Assembly: GCA_964406945.1 (NCBI GenBank)
Contig: CAYOTO010000015.1
Span: forward strand, 10,542-74,541
DNA: 64,000 nucleotides
Direction: 5' to 3'
Origin: UBA2266 sp964406945
Lineage (GTDB): Bacteria; Planctomycetota; Phycisphaerae; Sedimentisphaerales; Anaerobacaceae
The notes under the pieces are model-generated. The model did not search any database. It worked only from the letters and a program-made list of their open reading frames with translations, and was not told the origin of the DNA. The position numbers were made by a program, and so were the translations under genes. The first letter of the stretch is position 1, and each line of letters opens with the position of its first letter. Of the stretch, positions 1 to 10,500 are shown one piece after another.

Positions 1-1757
1 GGAGCATCATCGCAGATTACGCCTTCGGTCAGATCAGCAAGAAGGACCTGCTTACATTGATACCGGCGATGCTGGTTGTGCTTGCAGCTATTGTTGGTAT
101 CGCACTTCGGTCGTTCGTGGGAACTGTTGCGACGCTTGCGGTTATCGTCGTCTCCATGGCAACGGCTTTGGGCATAGCAGGCTGGCTGGGCGTTTCGCTG
201 AACGCTGCTTCGGGAATTGCACCGACGATAATCCTGACTCTCGCGGTTGCCGACAGCGTTCATATATTGACCACCATGTTCAAGCGAACCCGGCTCGGTC
301 TGTCGGCTGCGGAGGCAGTTGTCGAGTCGCTGAGCATCAACCTCGGAGCGATTTTTCTCACCAGTATCACGACGGCAATCGGTTTTCTGAGCATGAACTT
401 TTCGGATGCGCCGCCCTTTAGAGACCTGGGCAATATCGTTGCGATAGGTGTGACAGCGGCGTTCTTATATTCGGTTCTCAGCCTGCCGGCGCTGCTTTCT
501 TTGTTGCCTGTAACAGACCGAAGCTCGGCCATGCAGGCTCCGCAGAGGTACTGCCAGTTGCCGGCCGATCTTGCAATTGCAAGGCCGCGGCTGATGCTGG
601 TTCTTATGGGCGGATCAACCTTCCTGCTTGCAGCAGGTGCACTGCGGCTAAAAACCAACGACAATCTTGTGCGGTATTTCGAAAAAGACAATGATTTTCG
701 AGTAGCGACGGAATTCGTCGAACACAAACTCAGGGGCTGGCACGCGATCGAGTACTCCCTTCGCTCGGGCGAAAGAGGGGGCATCAATGATCCCGATTAT
801 CTTGCGACTGTTGATGGTTTTGCCCGGTGGTACAGGCGGCAGCCGAAAGTGGTCGAGGTGAGTGTCTTTACCGACGTGATGAAGGTTGTGAACCGGGCCA
901 TGCACGGAGGCGATCCGAATTTCTATCGCATTCCGGACAACAGAGAACTGGCGGCACAATATCTGCTGCTTTACGAGCTTTCGCTGCCATATGGTTACGA
1001 CCTGAACAACCGGATCGACGTGGATAAATCGGCAACCATGATGGCGGTCTCACTAAAGGATATGACCGCGCGGCAGATTCTGGAGATTGAGTCGAGGGCG
1101 CGAAGGTGGCTCCAGGACAACGCGCCGGCGAGTATGTTCACGCGCGGCACCGGCATTTCGGTCGTGTGGGCGCACATAACCGATCGTAACTGCCGCAACA
1201 TGCTCTGGGCGGCTCTGGTTGCAATCGTCCTTATATCGGCTATTCTGATAGTCGCACTGCGGAGCGTAAAAATCGGATTAATCAGTCTGGTGCCCAACCT
1301 GGCGCCGCCTCTGGTGGCTTTCGGAATCTGGGGGTATATCGACGGCGAGTTCGGACTGGGGCTTTCCATAATCGTCTCAATGACGATTGGCATTGTGGTC
1401 GATGATACTGTACACTTCCTGAGCAAGTTCCTTCGGAGTCGACGACAGCAGAATGCGACGGCTGCAGAGGCGATTCGGTACGCGTTCAATACCGTGGGAA
1501 CGGCTATGTGGGTAACTACGGCCGCGCTTGTGGCCGGTTTTCTGGTGCTTACCCTCTCGGCATACAGGATGAACAGCGATATGGGGCTTATGGCGGCGAT
1601 GACGATGGTCCTTGCTCTGGCGATGGACTTTTTACTGCTGCCGGCCCTTTTGTTGAAAATGGAGAAGCGAACGGATGCGGTTAATAGTCTCGACGTTGAT
1701 ACTTATGACGATGTCGGCAGCGCCGGCGACAGCGGGTGTGCCCGAACGCAAGGGTAG
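1..1757 (+). CDS. RND/MMPL-family exporter, 3' part
   Basis: The gene is cut by the left edge: the frame is open from base 3 with no stop, and the TTG at 57 is an internal codon rather than a credible start. About 585 residues are visible. Several hydrophobic helices come first, then a periplasmic domain of roughly 200 residues, then a second bundle of hydrophobic helices. The segments 'LAVADSVHIL' and 'GIVVDDTVHFL' are the paired acidic TM4-like motifs of RND/MMPL proton-driven exporters. It should sit in the inner membrane and move a hydrophobic substrate, which the sequence does not identify. The last 83 bases overlap the next gene in another frame, so the three genes to 3647 form one transcription unit. 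Family assignment is firm; substrate is unknown. Confidence 0.88.
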   Translation, partial: SIIADYAFGQISKKDLLTLIPAMLVVLAAIVGIALRSFVGTVATLAVIVVSMATALGIAGWLGVSLNAASGIAPTIILTLAVADSVHILTTMFKRTRLGLSAAEAVVESLSINLGAIFLTSITTAIGFLSMNFSDAPPFRDLGNIVAIGVTAAFLYSVLSLPALLSLLPVTDRSSAMQAPQRYCQLPADLAIARPRLMLVLMGGSTFLLAAGALRLKTNDNLVRYFEKDNDFRVATEFVEHKLRGWHAIEYSLRSGERGGINDPDYLATVDGFARWYRRQPKVVEVSVFTDVMKVVNRAMHGGDPNFYRIPDNRELAAQYLLLYELSLPYGYDLNNRIDVDKSATMMAVSLKDMTARQILEIESRARRWLQDNAPASMFTRGTGISVVWAHITDRNCRNMLWAALVAIVLISAILIVALRSVKIGLISLVPNLAPPLVAFGIWGYIDGEFGLGLSIIVSMTIGIVVDDTVHFLSKFLRSRRQQNATAAEAIRYAFNTVGTAMWVTTAALVAGFLVLTLSAYRMNSDMGLMAAMTMVLALAMDFLLLPALLLKMEKRTDAVNSLDVDTYDDVGSAGDSGCARTQG

Positions 1758-2460
1758 CGAAATCCTGGAGGAAACGCGTAAGCGCAACGCGGGTTTCGGC
1801 GATTTTCAGGCCGATCTGCGAATGATACTGCGCAACAGGCACGGCCAGGTGAGCGAAAGGAAGCTGCATATAAGCACGCTGGAAGTCAGCGGGGACGGGG
1901 ATATGAGTCTCGCGGTCTTCGACGAACCCAGGGATATACGAGGCACCGCCCTTCTGACGCATCCGCACAGGGATCGTGATGACGATCAATGGCTCTACCT
2001 GCCGGCCCTGAAGCGGGTTAAACGCATCACGGCCAGAAACAAATCCGGGTCGTTCATGGGCAGCGAGTTTTCATACGAGGATATCGCGAGCTTCGAAATA
2101 GGGCGATTCGAGTGCAGGTGGCTGCGCGACGAAGTTTACCGGGATATGGACTGTTTTGTAGTCGAGCTGATACCCCGGGACCGGGAGAACTCCGGGTATA
2201 AGAGGCAAATCTGCTGGATGGACAAAGAGCAGTACCGCCAGTGGAAGGTCGAGTACTATGACCGCAAGAATCAGTTGATGAAGACCCTGACGCTCAGCGG
2301 CTATAAAGAGTACCGTCAGAAGTTCTGGCGGGCGGGCAAAATGGAGATGGTGAATCACCTGACCGGCAAGAGTACGACTCTGGAATGGTCGGACCTCGAA
2401 TTCGGTACGGGACTCGACGAGGGGGATTTCAATCGTAACAGCCTGAAGCGAGCGCGATGA
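1675..2460 (+). CDS. LolA-like outer membrane lipoprotein-sorting protein
   Basis: This 261-residue protein starts with a signal peptide ending near 'APATAG'. The body ('GTALLTHPHRDRDDDQWLYL', 'SFMGSEFSYEDI', 'CWMDKEQYRQWKVEYYD') matches the LolA-like family that accompanies RND exporters, annotated as outer membrane lipoprotein-sorting protein. The predicted role is a periplasmic carrier for a lipid-like cargo between the RND pump and the outer membrane; that cargo role is inferred. The ATG at 1675 is preceded by GGAGAAG inside the exporter gene, giving an 83-nt out-of-frame overlap. Its stop overlaps the next start as ATGA, so translation is probably coupled through all three genes. Confidence 0.85.
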   Translation: MRLIVSTLILMTMSAAPATAGVPERKGSEILEETRKRNAGFGDFQADLRMILRNRHGQVSERKLHISTLEVSGDGDMSLAVFDEPRDIRGTALLTHPHRDRDDDQWLYLPALKRVKRITARNKSGSFMGSEFSYEDIASFEIGRFECRWLRDEVYRDMDCFVVELIPRDRENSGYKRQICWMDKEQYRQWKVEYYDRKNQLMKTLTLSGYKEYRQKFWRAGKMEMVNHLTGKSTTLEWSDLEFGTGLDEGDFNRNSLKRAR

Positions 2461-3647
2461 GAGCAGCGAAACTTGAAATCGTCCTTCTGATCCTGCTGGC
2501 CGGCCCGGGCGCGGCCGAAGGCGGAGAGATTTACGGCTGGATAATGGGTGAATCCAGATTGTTCTATGACGATCCCCGGTGGTCGCAACAGTCGAGGAAT
2601 AACTATTCTTTTGCCGCTCAGCCGACATACTTTCATCAGTGGGACAATGATTCGAGCTTCACGGCAACTCCGTTCGTGCGTCTGGACAGTGCCGATTCCA
2701 AACGCACTCACTTCGACATGCGCGAACTGAATTATTTTCTGCCGACGGACGACTGGGAACTGCGGGTCGGCGTCAGCAGAGTGTTCTGGGGCGCAACTGA
2801 GTTCGCTCACCTGGTGGACATCATCAACCAGACCGACCTTGTGGAGAACATCGACTCAGAAGACAAACTGGGCCAACCCATGGTTCACCTGACGGTTCCG
2901 CGTCAATGGGGGATTCTGGAGGGCTTTGTTCTGCCGTATTTTCGCGAGCGAACGTTTCCCGGCAAGAAGGGAAGGCTCAGACTGCCTCTGCCGGTGGATA
3001 CCAGCAATGCCATATACGAAAGCGGGGCCGGTCAGAAGCACGTAGACTTTGCGGTGCGGTACAGCAATACAATCGGACCGCTGGATTTCGGGGTTTACCA
3101 CTTCAAGGGTACCGGGCGCGAACCCACCCTGGCTTTGGGACTGGATAAATCGCTGAGACCGTTCATCGTGCCGGTCTACGAGCAAATCGACCAGACCGGC
3201 CTGGACGCACAATTCGTAACCGGTCAGTGGCTGTGGAAATTCGAGGGGCTGCATCGCACGGGACAGGGCGACGCTTTTTCGGCGATGGCTGGAGGTTTCG
3301 AGTACACGTTTTCGGGCGCTTTCGATACAAACGCCGATGTCGGTGTTCTGGGTGAGTACGCTTTCGACGATCGGGGACAGGACGCAACGACGCTGCTGCA
3401 GAACGACATCATGTACGGTATTCGCATCATGCCCAACGATGTTGCGACGAGTCACCTGCTTGTCGGCATTCTTCAAGACGTGGAGGACTCGTCGCGCGTT
3501 CTGACAATTGAGGCAAGTCGAAGGATAGGGAAGAACTGGCGACTCGCAATCGAGGCAAGAGGCTTTTTCGACGGACCGGGCAATATCATCCACCAGTCGT
3601 TTCAGCAGGATGATTATCTTGCGATTGAGCTTTTCTACTTCTACTAA
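2457..3647 (+). CDS. Outer-membrane beta-barrel protein of the RND/LolA-like operon
   Basis: This 396-residue protein has a signal peptide (cut near 'GAAEGG') followed by alternating amphipathic strands with many aromatic girdle residues. It ends 'ELFYFY', a terminal aromatic typical of BAM-inserted barrels. I do not recognise a narrower family; it resembles the DUF1302/alginate-export style barrels that follow RND and LolA-like genes. It likely provides the outer-membrane end of the export route, as inferred from the overlap with the two upstream genes. It begins within the ATGA overlap at 2457 and ends 7 bp before the convergent holA gene, leaving no room for a conventional terminator. Confidence 0.7.
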   Translation: MRAAKLEIVLLILLAGPGAAEGGEIYGWIMGESRLFYDDPRWSQQSRNNYSFAAQPTYFHQWDNDSSFTATPFVRLDSADSKRTHFDMRELNYFLPTDDWELRVGVSRVFWGATEFAHLVDIINQTDLVENIDSEDKLGQPMVHLTVPRQWGILEGFVLPYFRERTFPGKKGRLRLPLPVDTSNAIYESGAGQKHVDFAVRYSNTIGPLDFGVYHFKGTGREPTLALGLDKSLRPFIVPVYEQIDQTGLDAQFVTGQWLWKFEGLHRTGQGDAFSAMAGGFEYTFSGAFDTNADVGVLGEYAFDDRGQDATTLLQNDIMYGIRIMPNDVATSHLLVGILQDVEDSSRVLTIEASRRIGKNWRLAIEARGFFDGPGNIIHQSFQQDDYLAIELFYFY

Positions 3648-3654
3648 AGAGGCC

Positions 3655-4644
3655 TCAGGAGGTGGAGGCTAGTTTCAGAACGAGCTGCTCCATCGCAACT
3701 TTAGTGTGAACCTGGCCGGTTTTAATGGCGTAATCTGTCGCTGCCAGTTCGCTGTGGTAGCGGCCGATCCGCCGAAGAGACATTTTGCGCAACTGTGCGA
3801 AAAACTCATCGGTCTTGCCGAATATCCGCAGTTGACCGCGAATCTGGCGGAGATTAACGCCTTTGTCCAGCATGACCCTGGCCCGGAACTGTCGCCGCAG
3901 GTGATATGCAAACGCGCCGACCACGGTGAACTCGGCGTTGCGGTCGTCGGCGAACATTTTTCGCAGTCTCTGCAGGGCTTGTGCAGTCTGGCCTGAAATA
4001 ACCGCGTCTATGACGGCGAATGCAGAAAACAGGCGGTTGTGGCCCACGAGGGCTTCGACGTGCTCGGCGGTGATTGTCTTCTTTTCATTTGCGTACAAAG
4101 CGAGCTTATCTATCTCACTGTAGAGCCTGACAAGTTCATCACCCGCTAGTTCTATCAGCAGGCGCGCGGTTTCGCTCGAGAGCTTTTTGGAGTGGGCATC
4201 CGCGGCATACTGGATCAGTCGCGACGGCAACTGGCCTGCGCTGGGCGTACCGGCGTCGATGAGTTGGCCCACTTTCTTAAGCTTTTTGGCCAGCTTCGTG
4301 TTGGACCGCCAGGTGCCGACGGTCAGTATGAGAACGCCGGTCGAGGATGGAGAGTCGAAATAATCTTCGAGCCTGGTTCGATACGCTGTGACAAAATCAT
4401 CGGCCTGTTCGATCAGGACCACGCGTTTGTCGGTCAGAAAAGGCAGCGTGCGCAGCTCGTCGAGCACTTCGGTGATTGTAACCTGGTTCGGCTCGGGTTC
4501 GAACAGCCCCATAGCACGCTGGTCCGGCTCGACTAATTCGTCAACCAGTTCTCTGCAATGAAGGTTGACCAGCGACTCGTCTTTGCCGACTATCACGTAG
4601 ATGGGAGCGATCTTGGGGGTTGATTTGGTTTTCTTTGCAGCCAT
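3655..4644 (-). CDS. holA: DNA polymerase III subunit delta
   Basis: HolA is the clamp-loader wrench that opens the beta sliding clamp. The sequence has the family hallmarks: 'PIYVIVGKDESLV' at the N-terminus, the degenerate AAA+ core with 'LPFLTDKRVVLIEQADDF', and the C-terminal collar helices with 'VVGAFAYHLRRQFRARVM'. Length (about 329 aa) is normal. I chose the ATG at 4644; a GTG at 4656 would add four residues (MYNK). The gene lies 3' of gyrA on the same strand with a short gap, so it may be read through from the gyrA promoter. Confidence 0.9.
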   Translation of the reverse strand: MAAKKTKSTPKIAPIYVIVGKDESLVNLHCRELVDELVEPDQRAMGLFEPEPNQVTITEVLDELRTLPFLTDKRVVLIEQADDFVTAYRTRLEDYFDSPSSTGVLILTVGTWRSNTKLAKKLKKVGQLIDAGTPSAGQLPSRLIQYAADAHSKKLSSETARLLIELAGDELVRLYSEIDKLALYANEKKTITAEHVEALVGHNRLFSAFAVIDAVISGQTAQALQRLRKMFADDRNAEFTVVGAFAYHLRRQFRARVMLDKGVNLRQIRGQLRIFGKTDEFFAQLRKMSLRRIGRYHSELAATDYAIKTGQVHTKVAMEQLVLKLASTS

Positions 4645-4670
4645 TTTGTTATACACGGAATCCGGCGAGA

Positions 4671-7313
4671 CTACTGTTCGGCATTGTCGCTGTCGGTTTC
4701 GGATGCTTCGCCGGCATCGCCTTCATCTTTGTCGCTCTTGTTTTCGGGCTCTTGCGGCTCACCTTCGGCCTGTTCGCCGGACTCGCCGGCTTCCTCGGCC
4801 TCTATCTTCTCGACCGCGACTACCTTGTCGCCCTCTTTTAGATTGATCAGCCGTACGCCCTGCGTGTTTCTGCCGATGGAGCGAATCTCGTCAAGGCCGG
4901 TTCGCATAATCATGCCTCTGGCCGTGATCATCATCAGATCATCGCTCTGCTGAACCGCTTTAAGGGCGACGACTTTGCCGTTTCTATCGGTGGTCTTGAT
5001 GTCCTTGAGTCCGAGACCGCCCCGGCTCTGAGCACGATAGCTTTCCAGTTCGGTGCGTTTGCCGTAACCCTTCTCGCATATGGTAAACAGCGACGCTCCC
5101 TCCTGGACTATCACCATGCCTACTACCGCGTCGTCGGCCCGCAACTTTATGCCGCGGACACCGCGAGAGGCCCTGCCCATGGAGCGGACCTGCTGCTCGT
5201 CGAACCTTATCGTCATGCCGTCGCGTGTGCCCAGCATGACGTGATCGGTTCCGTCGGTCCGGGCCACGTCAATCAGAGCGTCGTCCTCGTCCAGATTTAT
5301 GGCTATGACGCCGGAAGGCCTGGGATTGCCGTAGGCTGAGAGCTTTGTCTTCTTGACAATCCCGTTGCGGGTCGCCATCAGCAGTTGCCATTCGGGACCG
5401 CCCTCGGTCTGCTCGAACGAACTGACGCTGATGATGGACGCAATTTTCTGGCTGCCGAGATTGAGCAGGTTGACGATGTTTCGACCCAGGCTGGTCCGCG
5501 ACATGCTCGGTATATTGTAGACCTTGAGCCAGTAGCACCGACCCCGGTTAGTGAATATCAGCAGGTAATCGTGCGTCGAAGCGACAAACAAGTGCTTGAT
5601 GAAGTCGCCCTCACGGGTATCGGAACCTATGATTCCGCGACCTCCCCTGCCCTGCTTTCGATAGGTATCGAGGGGCATTCTTTTTACGTAACCGTTACGA
5701 CTTACCGTAACGACCACGTCTTCTTCGGCGATAAGGTCTTCCAGGTCCAGTTGTTCGGCAGTTTCGGTAATTTGCGTGCGGCGCTGATCGCCGTATTTCT
5801 CCTTTATTTCATAGACATCCTCGCGGATTATATCCATAAGCACTGCATCGCTGGAGAGGATAGCTTCGTAGCCTTCGATTTCTTCGACGAGACCGGCGTA
5901 CTCTTTTGCGAGCTTTTCCATCTCCAGGCCGGTGAGCCTCTGCAACTGCATGGTCAAAATCGCATCGGCCTGGGGGCCGGTGAGGAAATGCTCGCCGGTG
6001 CCTTTTTCATCGAGGAAGGATTGAGGCAGAAGATTCTTCAGCGTGGCCAGTTCCATGAGTTTCAGAGGTTTGTGCATCAGGTTTATTTTGGCGGTCGGGG
6101 CATCGGGCGACTTCTTGATGAGGTCTATTATTTCGTCGATGTCGCTGACCGCGAGAATCAGACCTTCGAGAACGTGAGCGCGGTTTCTGCAGCGTTTTAG
6201 CAGAAACCTGCTTCGGCGGCGAATCACCGTCTTGCGATGATCGATGAAGCACTGCAGCATTTCCTTGATATTCAGTGTCTCGGGCCTGCTGTCCACCAGC
6301 GCGATATTAGCGATTGCGAAGGTGGTCTGCAGATATGTATAACGGTACAGTTTGTTCAGGACGATGTCGGGATCGGCGTCTTTTTTCACATCGACGACGA
6401 CACGCAGACCGCGGCGGTCGGATTCATCACGAACGTCGGAAATTTCGGGGATGGTGCCGTTTTGCACGCAGTCGGCGATTTTGGAGACGATTGTCGTCTT
6501 GACGACCATGTAGGGAATCTCAGTAAATACTATCCGCTCGCGGCCTTTTTTGGTTGTTTCGATGTCGACCTTGCCCCGGACGGTGAGATGGCCGCGGCCT
6601 GTGGTGTAGGCGTCAATAATCCCCTTCCTGCCGCAGATTATGCCTCCGGTCGGAAAGTCAGGGCCGGGCAGGACGTCGAGTATATCCTTGAATCCGCAAT
6701 CAGGTTCGTTAATGACCAGCAGCAGCGCGTCACAGACCTCCGCGACATTATGAGGTGCAATATTGGTGGCCATTCCAACTGCGATGCCGGTCGAGCCGTT
6801 GACCAGCAGATTCGGAAACTTCGACGGCAGTACGACCGGTTCGTCGCGGGTTTCGTCGTAGTTCGGAACGAAATCGACGGTATCATACTTGATGTCCGCC
6901 AGCATATCCATGGCCGGAGACGCCATGCGGGCTTCGGTATATCTCATAGCAGCCGGGGGGTCCGAGTCGATGCTGCCGAAATTGCCCTGCGGGTCGACCA
7001 GAGGATAACGCATATTCCAATGCTGGCCCAGGCGAACGAGGGTTCCATAGGTGGCCTGATCGCCGTGGGGATGGTAGTTTCCGCTGGTATCGCCGACGAT
7101 CTTGGCACATTTGCGGTGTTTGCTCCGCGGACCCAGATTCAGATCGTTCATTGCCACGAGGATTCGACGTTGTGAGGGCTTCAGACCATCGCGAACGTCA
7201 GGCAGCGCGCGCGAAACTATGACGCTCATGGCGTAGTTGAGGTAGGAATTCTTGAGTTCGTCAAGAATCCGCATATCCTCGTATTTTTCTTCGAAAGTCT
7301 GGGGGTTCTCCAT
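4671..7313 (-). CDS. gyrA: DNA gyrase subunit A
   Basis: This is the breakage-reunion and wrapping subunit of DNA gyrase. The N-terminal part carries 'DGLKPSQRRILVAMND' and the catalytic tyrosine Y125 in 'AAMRYTEARM'. A GyrA box, 'QGRGGRG', sits at the start of the beta-pinwheel domain and separates gyrase from topoisomerase IV ParC. The C-terminus ends in a long acidic tail (EAEEAGESGEQAEG and onward). The region matching the quinolone pocket reads 'HPHGDQATYG', with Gln86 and Gly90 where E. coli has Ser83 and Asp87. The start ATG has AAGGA upstream. gyrB is not in the window. Confidence 0.97.
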   Translation of the reverse strand: MENPQTFEEKYEDMRILDELKNSYLNYAMSVIVSRALPDVRDGLKPSQRRILVAMNDLNLGPRSKHRKCAKIVGDTSGNYHPHGDQATYGTLVRLGQHWNMRYPLVDPQGNFGSIDSDPPAAMRYTEARMASPAMDMLADIKYDTVDFVPNYDETRDEPVVLPSKFPNLLVNGSTGIAVGMATNIAPHNVAEVCDALLLVINEPDCGFKDILDVLPGPDFPTGGIICGRKGIIDAYTTGRGHLTVRGKVDIETTKKGRERIVFTEIPYMVVKTTIVSKIADCVQNGTIPEISDVRDESDRRGLRVVVDVKKDADPDIVLNKLYRYTYLQTTFAIANIALVDSRPETLNIKEMLQCFIDHRKTVIRRRSRFLLKRCRNRAHVLEGLILAVSDIDEIIDLIKKSPDAPTAKINLMHKPLKLMELATLKNLLPQSFLDEKGTGEHFLTGPQADAILTMQLQRLTGLEMEKLAKEYAGLVEEIEGYEAILSSDAVLMDIIREDVYEIKEKYGDQRRTQITETAEQLDLEDLIAEEDVVVTVSRNGYVKRMPLDTYRKQGRGGRGIIGSDTREGDFIKHLFVASTHDYLLIFTNRGRCYWLKVYNIPSMSRTSLGRNIVNLLNLGSQKIASIISVSSFEQTEGGPEWQLLMATRNGIVKKTKLSAYGNPRPSGVIAINLDEDDALIDVARTDGTDHVMLGTRDGMTIRFDEQQVRSMGRASRGVRGIKLRADDAVVGMVIVQEGASLFTICEKGYGKRTELESYRAQSRGGLGLKDIKTTDRNGKVVALKAVQQSDDLMMITARGMIMRTGLDEIRSIGRNTQGVRLINLKEGDKVVAVEKIEAEEAGESGEQAEGEPQEPENKSDKDEGDAGEASETDSDNAEQ

Positions 7314-7367
7314 AGGCTTATTGCCATCCTTAGCTCAGAAAATGAGTTTAGCGTCCAAAGACACAAT

Positions 7368-7396
7368 AAAGTAACGGCAAACGGGCGGAAAGTCAA
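7368..7396 (-). promoter_or_regulatory. Candidate gyrA promoter
   Basis: On the minus strand TTGACT (7391-7396) is followed after 17 bp by TACTTT (7368-7373), leaving a leader of about 50 nt before the gyrA ATG. The -35 is close to consensus and the -10 is weak. No mapped start supports it. Confidence 0.4.
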
Positions 7397-7466
7397 CAAA
7401 AGACAGAGGCGAAACAGGGCTAAAAGTTGCAAAAATCGCCGTGAATCGCCGTTTTCGTTGTTTTGT

Positions 7467-7513
7467 CGGGTGTGGGCGGAAGGCCCGCCCGCGACACTGC
7501 GCAGAACTGCGCA
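7467..7513 (-). terminator. Two hairpins downstream of the rhamnosidase gene
   Basis: GGGCGG/CCGCCC (about 7469-7485) and TGCGCA/TGCGCA around a GAAC loop (7498-7513) lie between the stop of the rhamnosidase gene and the gyrA promoter. They are well placed to end the leftward transcript. No U-run follows on the minus strand, so they are not textbook intrinsic terminators. Confidence 0.3.
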
Positions 7514-7539
7514 CAATCGCCGGTCAGCCGGTCGAAATT

Positions 7540-10500
7540 TCAGTCCAGCGCGGACTCGAAACGATAGGTCCCGGAAGCGATTGTGAGCACGGCCCTGCCG
7601 TCTTCGAAGAGGATCGGATCCACGTGATCGACCCGCTCGGCCGCGACGCCGTCGACCTCCACCGAGGCCAGATTCTTGGCGGGAATGGAAACTGTGGCTG
7701 TCGTATTGGGCGGGATCGAAACATCGAGAACGAAGGTATTTTCTTCTACTCGCCAGTGTGTCGTAATCGGGCCCCGGATGGAATGGTATGCAGCTTTTGC
7801 GTAAGTCAGAGAGCCCGGATGCGGTTCTATGCGTATACGGCCATAGCCCGGGTCTTGGGTATCGATTCCGGCCACCGTACTGAAAAGCCAGGCGCCGACC
7901 GAACCGAAAGCATAATGGTTGAAAGAGTTCATTCCGGGATCCTGAAAGCCCTTTTCCTCGGTCCAGCCGTCCCAGCGCTCCCAGATGGTCGTTGCGCCGT
8001 TTTTGATGCTGTAGCCCCAACTCGGGAATGTGTCCTGAAGCAGAAGTTTGAAAGCAACGTCTTCGTAACCGGTTTCGGTTAGGACGGGCAAAAGATAGCT
8101 CAGGCCTACAAAGCCGGTTGAGAGGTGATAATCCCGCTCTTTTATATCCGCGACAAGATGCGCGGCCGCGGCAGCGCGTTTTTCGGAGGGCAAGAGGTCG
8201 AAATGCAGGGCGAGCAGGTAGCACGTTTGGGTTTCGCCTTTTATGCGGGCGCCTTGCGACACAAAGGCTTTATTGAAAGCGGTTTTGATGCGGTTAAAGA
8301 GTTGTTCGTACTTGCGTGCGTCTTCGGTCCTGCCTGCTGCAGCGGCCATTTCCGAAAGCAGGCGCGTGCTGTACGCGAAATACGCGGTGGAGATAATGTC
8401 TTTTGGCGTATCGGAGTTGATCGAAACCCAGTCACCGTAGCCGTAATCGGGTCGGATGAGATTATCGCTGTTCTTTTCGAGCCAGGCGATCCACTTGGCC
8501 ATTGCGTCATAGTGTTTGCGGATTATCCGCTCGTCGCCGTAGACTCTGTGGATTGTCCAGGGGCAGATAACGCCCGCATCGCCCCAGGCCGCCACACCGG
8601 CGCCCATGGCTACTTTCTGCGGAGCCACATCCGGAAATGCCCCTTCGGGGGTCTGGGCGTCGACGAGATCGACAAGCCATTTGGTGAAGAATGCAGCCAC
8701 ATCCATGTTGTAAGTCGCGGTCCTGATGAATATCTGGGCATCCCCGGTCCAGCCCAGTCGTTCGTCCCGCTGCGGACAGTCAGTTGGAACTTCGATAAAA
8801 TTGCCCCGCTGGCTCCAGACGATATTTTGGTAGAGTTGATTAACCATCGGATCGGAACACTCGAATTGTCCGGCCCGCGGCGTATCCGACTGCAGCACTA
8901 TCCCCTTTACCGCATTGAGGGGAGGCTTGTTTCTGCAGCCTGTAAGCTCGACATAACGGAAGCCGTGGTAAGTAAAAGAGGGAGTCCAGCTCTGCTCGTC
9001 CCCGGAGCATATGAAAGTGTCGGTGCATCGGGCTTCGCGCAAATTCGTTGTGTATATGGTTCCGTCCGGGTTCAACATCTCCGCGAACCGCAGGGTCAGC
9101 TTGTCGCCGCGTTGGCTGCGGGCTTTTAACCTTACGATACCCGCAAAATTCTGGCCCATATCGTAGACGTAGACGCCGGGTTGGGGTTCCGTCATGCTTT
9201 TAGGATCCAGTTCCATAACCCGGCGAACCGCAACGCCGGGATAGGCCTGGAGCTTTCCGGGCCATTCTTCGGCTACAGCGACCTTCGCCCATCCGGAATC
9301 GTCGTAGCCCGGCCGCGTCCAGCCCGGCAATTCCAGGCGGGCGTCATAAGTCTCGCCCATAAGGAAATCCGCGTCCAGGTGCGGACCATAAGTTGCTTTC
9401 CACGATCTGTCGGTTACTACCGCGTCGGACGTTCCGTCGGCGTACTCGATTTCCAACCTGGCCAAAAGGCGCGGTTCTTCGCCATAGTGCTCTCTTTTCC
9501 TTCCGAAACCGAGATATCCGGCGTACCAGCCGTCGGCGAGGACCGCTGCTATTGCATTTGAGCCCGATTCGACCAGGCCCGTTACATCGTAAGTGTGGTA
9601 GTAAACCCTGGTCGGATAATCCGTCCAGCCGGGGGTAAAATAGTCATTGCCCACGCGTTTGCCATTCACGTGCAAACGGTATAAACCCAGTGCAGTCGCA
9701 TAGAGAGTTGCCCGTTCGACAGGTTTCCGGGCCTCGAATTCCCGCCGCAGATACGGCGGCGGTGGCAGGACGAGGTCGGGTTTGTGAACCGGTCCCCAGG
9801 GAGCCGCCCCTGCCGGTGCGACTGTCTTGGCGTTCGACCAGCCGCTGTCGTCGAAATCAGCTTTTTTCCACCCGTTATGCGAGGTATCGGCAGCTTTGCA
9901 AGAGTTGTCTATAGCGACAGCCAACGGATCGCCTGATTCGAACTCGACCAGCAGTTTGCCGCCCAGACCGGCAGGATTCGGCGCCTGGCCCTGGTTTTCG
10001 ACGGCGATAGCGACGGTATTGAGGCCTTTCTTGAGCTTGGCCGTGATGTCAAGTGTGTACGGCGGATTCCAGCCCTGAAACTTCTGTACGAATGAGCCGT
10101 TAAGATACAGGCTTCCCTCGTTGTCAGCGATCAGACGCATGCGAGCACGTTTTATCCGGGCCGCGGCGGGCACTTCGAAGACTTCGCGAAAGTAGCGGGT
10201 ACCGATCGGCGCCGCTTCCCGGGGCTTAGGCTCATCGAACCAGACCCAATTGCAGCCTTCGAGAGTGAGAGGGTCCGGCTCGGTACCGATCTTGTGGCTT
10301 TCCGGCGTAGGAGCGTCGTATCCAATCCACTGCGCCTGCCATTGACGGCCGTTCAGAAGACCCATAGTCCAGCTTGCGGGCCTGCTCCAGGCCGTAACGC
10401 GGTCGTTATTATCCCAGACCCGGACCTTCCAGAAACACCGCATGCGCGATTTGAGCGGTTTGCCCGCATAGGCGATTTGGTTCGTCCGGTCGGAGTTAAT

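Noticed and set aside
5385..7175. Two long plus-strand frames over gyrA
   Set aside because: Antisense to gyrA and without any domain.
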